DNA of 7,328 bases, from assembly GCA_021785155.1 (NCBI GenBank), contig JAJYGE010000463.1:1-7328 (forward strand), read 5' to 3'. This document shows, in pieces, positions 7,203 through 7,328 of the stretch. Each line of letters opens with the position of its first letter. Position 1 is the stretch's first letter. The notes under the pieces were generated by a model, which worked only from the letters and a program-made list of their open reading frames with translations, searched no databases and had not been told where the DNA came from. Source of the stretch: Planctomycetota bacterium. Its GTDB lineage: Bacteria; Planctomycetota; Phycisphaerae; WQYP01. Position numbers and translations under genes: made by a program.

Positions 7203-7314
7203 ACTAAGTAGGAACGCAGAATGATTACAACCCTGCCAAGTGTTGTAAACCACGCAATGAGCATGGATTAAGTGCCGTCCTGGCGGCTGCATCCATTTTG
7301 CGTTCCTACTTAGT
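7203..7314. repeat. 112-base element bounded by 21-base inverted repeats (MITE or REP/BIME-like)
   Basis: The left arm 7203-7223 begins ACTAAGTAGGAACGCA. The right arm 7294-7314 is its reverse complement at 20 of 21 positions. The one mismatch (G7219 against T7298) would be a G-U pair in RNA. Weaker complementarity continues inward for about 10 bases (for example 7228-7229 with 7288-7289 and 7231-7232 with 7285-7286). The 70 bases between the arms carry no ORF worth calling. The element starts 8 bases after the recQ stop. Each arm, read inward, carries GTAG, the tetranucleotide that marks REP sequences. If TA at 7205-7206 and 7311-7312 were a target duplication, it could be a mariner/IS630-type MITE. 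A bidirectional terminator is less likely, as there is no T-run after the right arm. No longer flanking direct repeat is clear. Confidence 0.8.
7225..7248 (+). repeat. Nested hairpin inside the left half of the element
   Basis: TTACAAC (7225-7231) and GTTGTAA (7242-7248) form a perfect 7-base stem around a 10-base loop. It lies directly inside the left arm. The right half has its own smaller palindrome, GCCG (7274-7277) with CGGC (7284-7287) around a 6-base loop. ATGGAT (7263-7268) can also pair with ATCCAT (7291-7296), competing with the innermost bases of the right arm. Confidence 0.6.
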
Positions 7315-7328
7315 GCTTCGTCACACCA

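Noticed and set aside
7203..7314. Integron attC site
   Set aside because: The outer boxes do not read RYYYAAC and GTTRRRY, the arms are too perfectly complementary, and there is no integrase or cassette next to it.
7294..7328. Rho-independent terminator for recQ
   Set aside because: The right arm is followed by GCTTCGTCACACCA without a T-run, and the loop of 70 bases is far too long for a classic terminator.

Overview
The window is ordinary, tightly packed, plus-strand bacterial sequence. It holds the last 45 codons of an unidentified gene, seryl-tRNA synthetase (serS), a three-gene sugar-type ABC importer without its ATPase, and a long RecQ helicase. Just past the end of recQ lies a striking inverted-repeat element. 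The SerRS motif 3 (NNTVVASPR followed by ILELYQNADG) and the RecQ with a C-terminal helix-turn-helix extension suggest a Planctomycetota-type organism, perhaps a Phycisphaerae relative. That placement rests on remembered family features, not on a search.

Layout. Bases 1-140 are the open 3' end of an upstream CDS. An extended -10 promoter candidate sits at 122-150. serS runs from 189 to 1535. Nine bases later comes a family 1 solute-binding protein (1545-2930), then two inner-membrane permeases (2927-3886 and 3883-4710). The last three genes are joined by ATGA stop/start overlaps. I see no terminator or clear promoter between serS and the transporter, so all four may share one transcript. A 135-base gap (4711-4845) carries an imperfect palindrome just upstream of recQ (4846-7194). 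The remaining 134 bases contain a 112-base element bounded by 21-base near-perfect inverted repeats (7203-7223 and 7294-7314).

How the parts work together. The binding protein should capture a solute, probably a sugar or oligosaccharide, outside the cytoplasmic membrane. It would deliver it to the heterodimeric MalF/MalG-type channel. The ATPase is not here, so a shared MsmX/UgpC-like subunit encoded elsewhere is likely. SerRS and RecQ are housekeeping functions (tRNA charging, DNA repair) with no evident mechanistic link to the transporter.

I found no defence system, CRISPR array, integrase, tRNA, rRNA or complete mobile element. The most unusual signal is the terminal inverted-repeat element. 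It looks like a MITE or REP/BIME-type repeat, but its identity cannot be settled from one copy.
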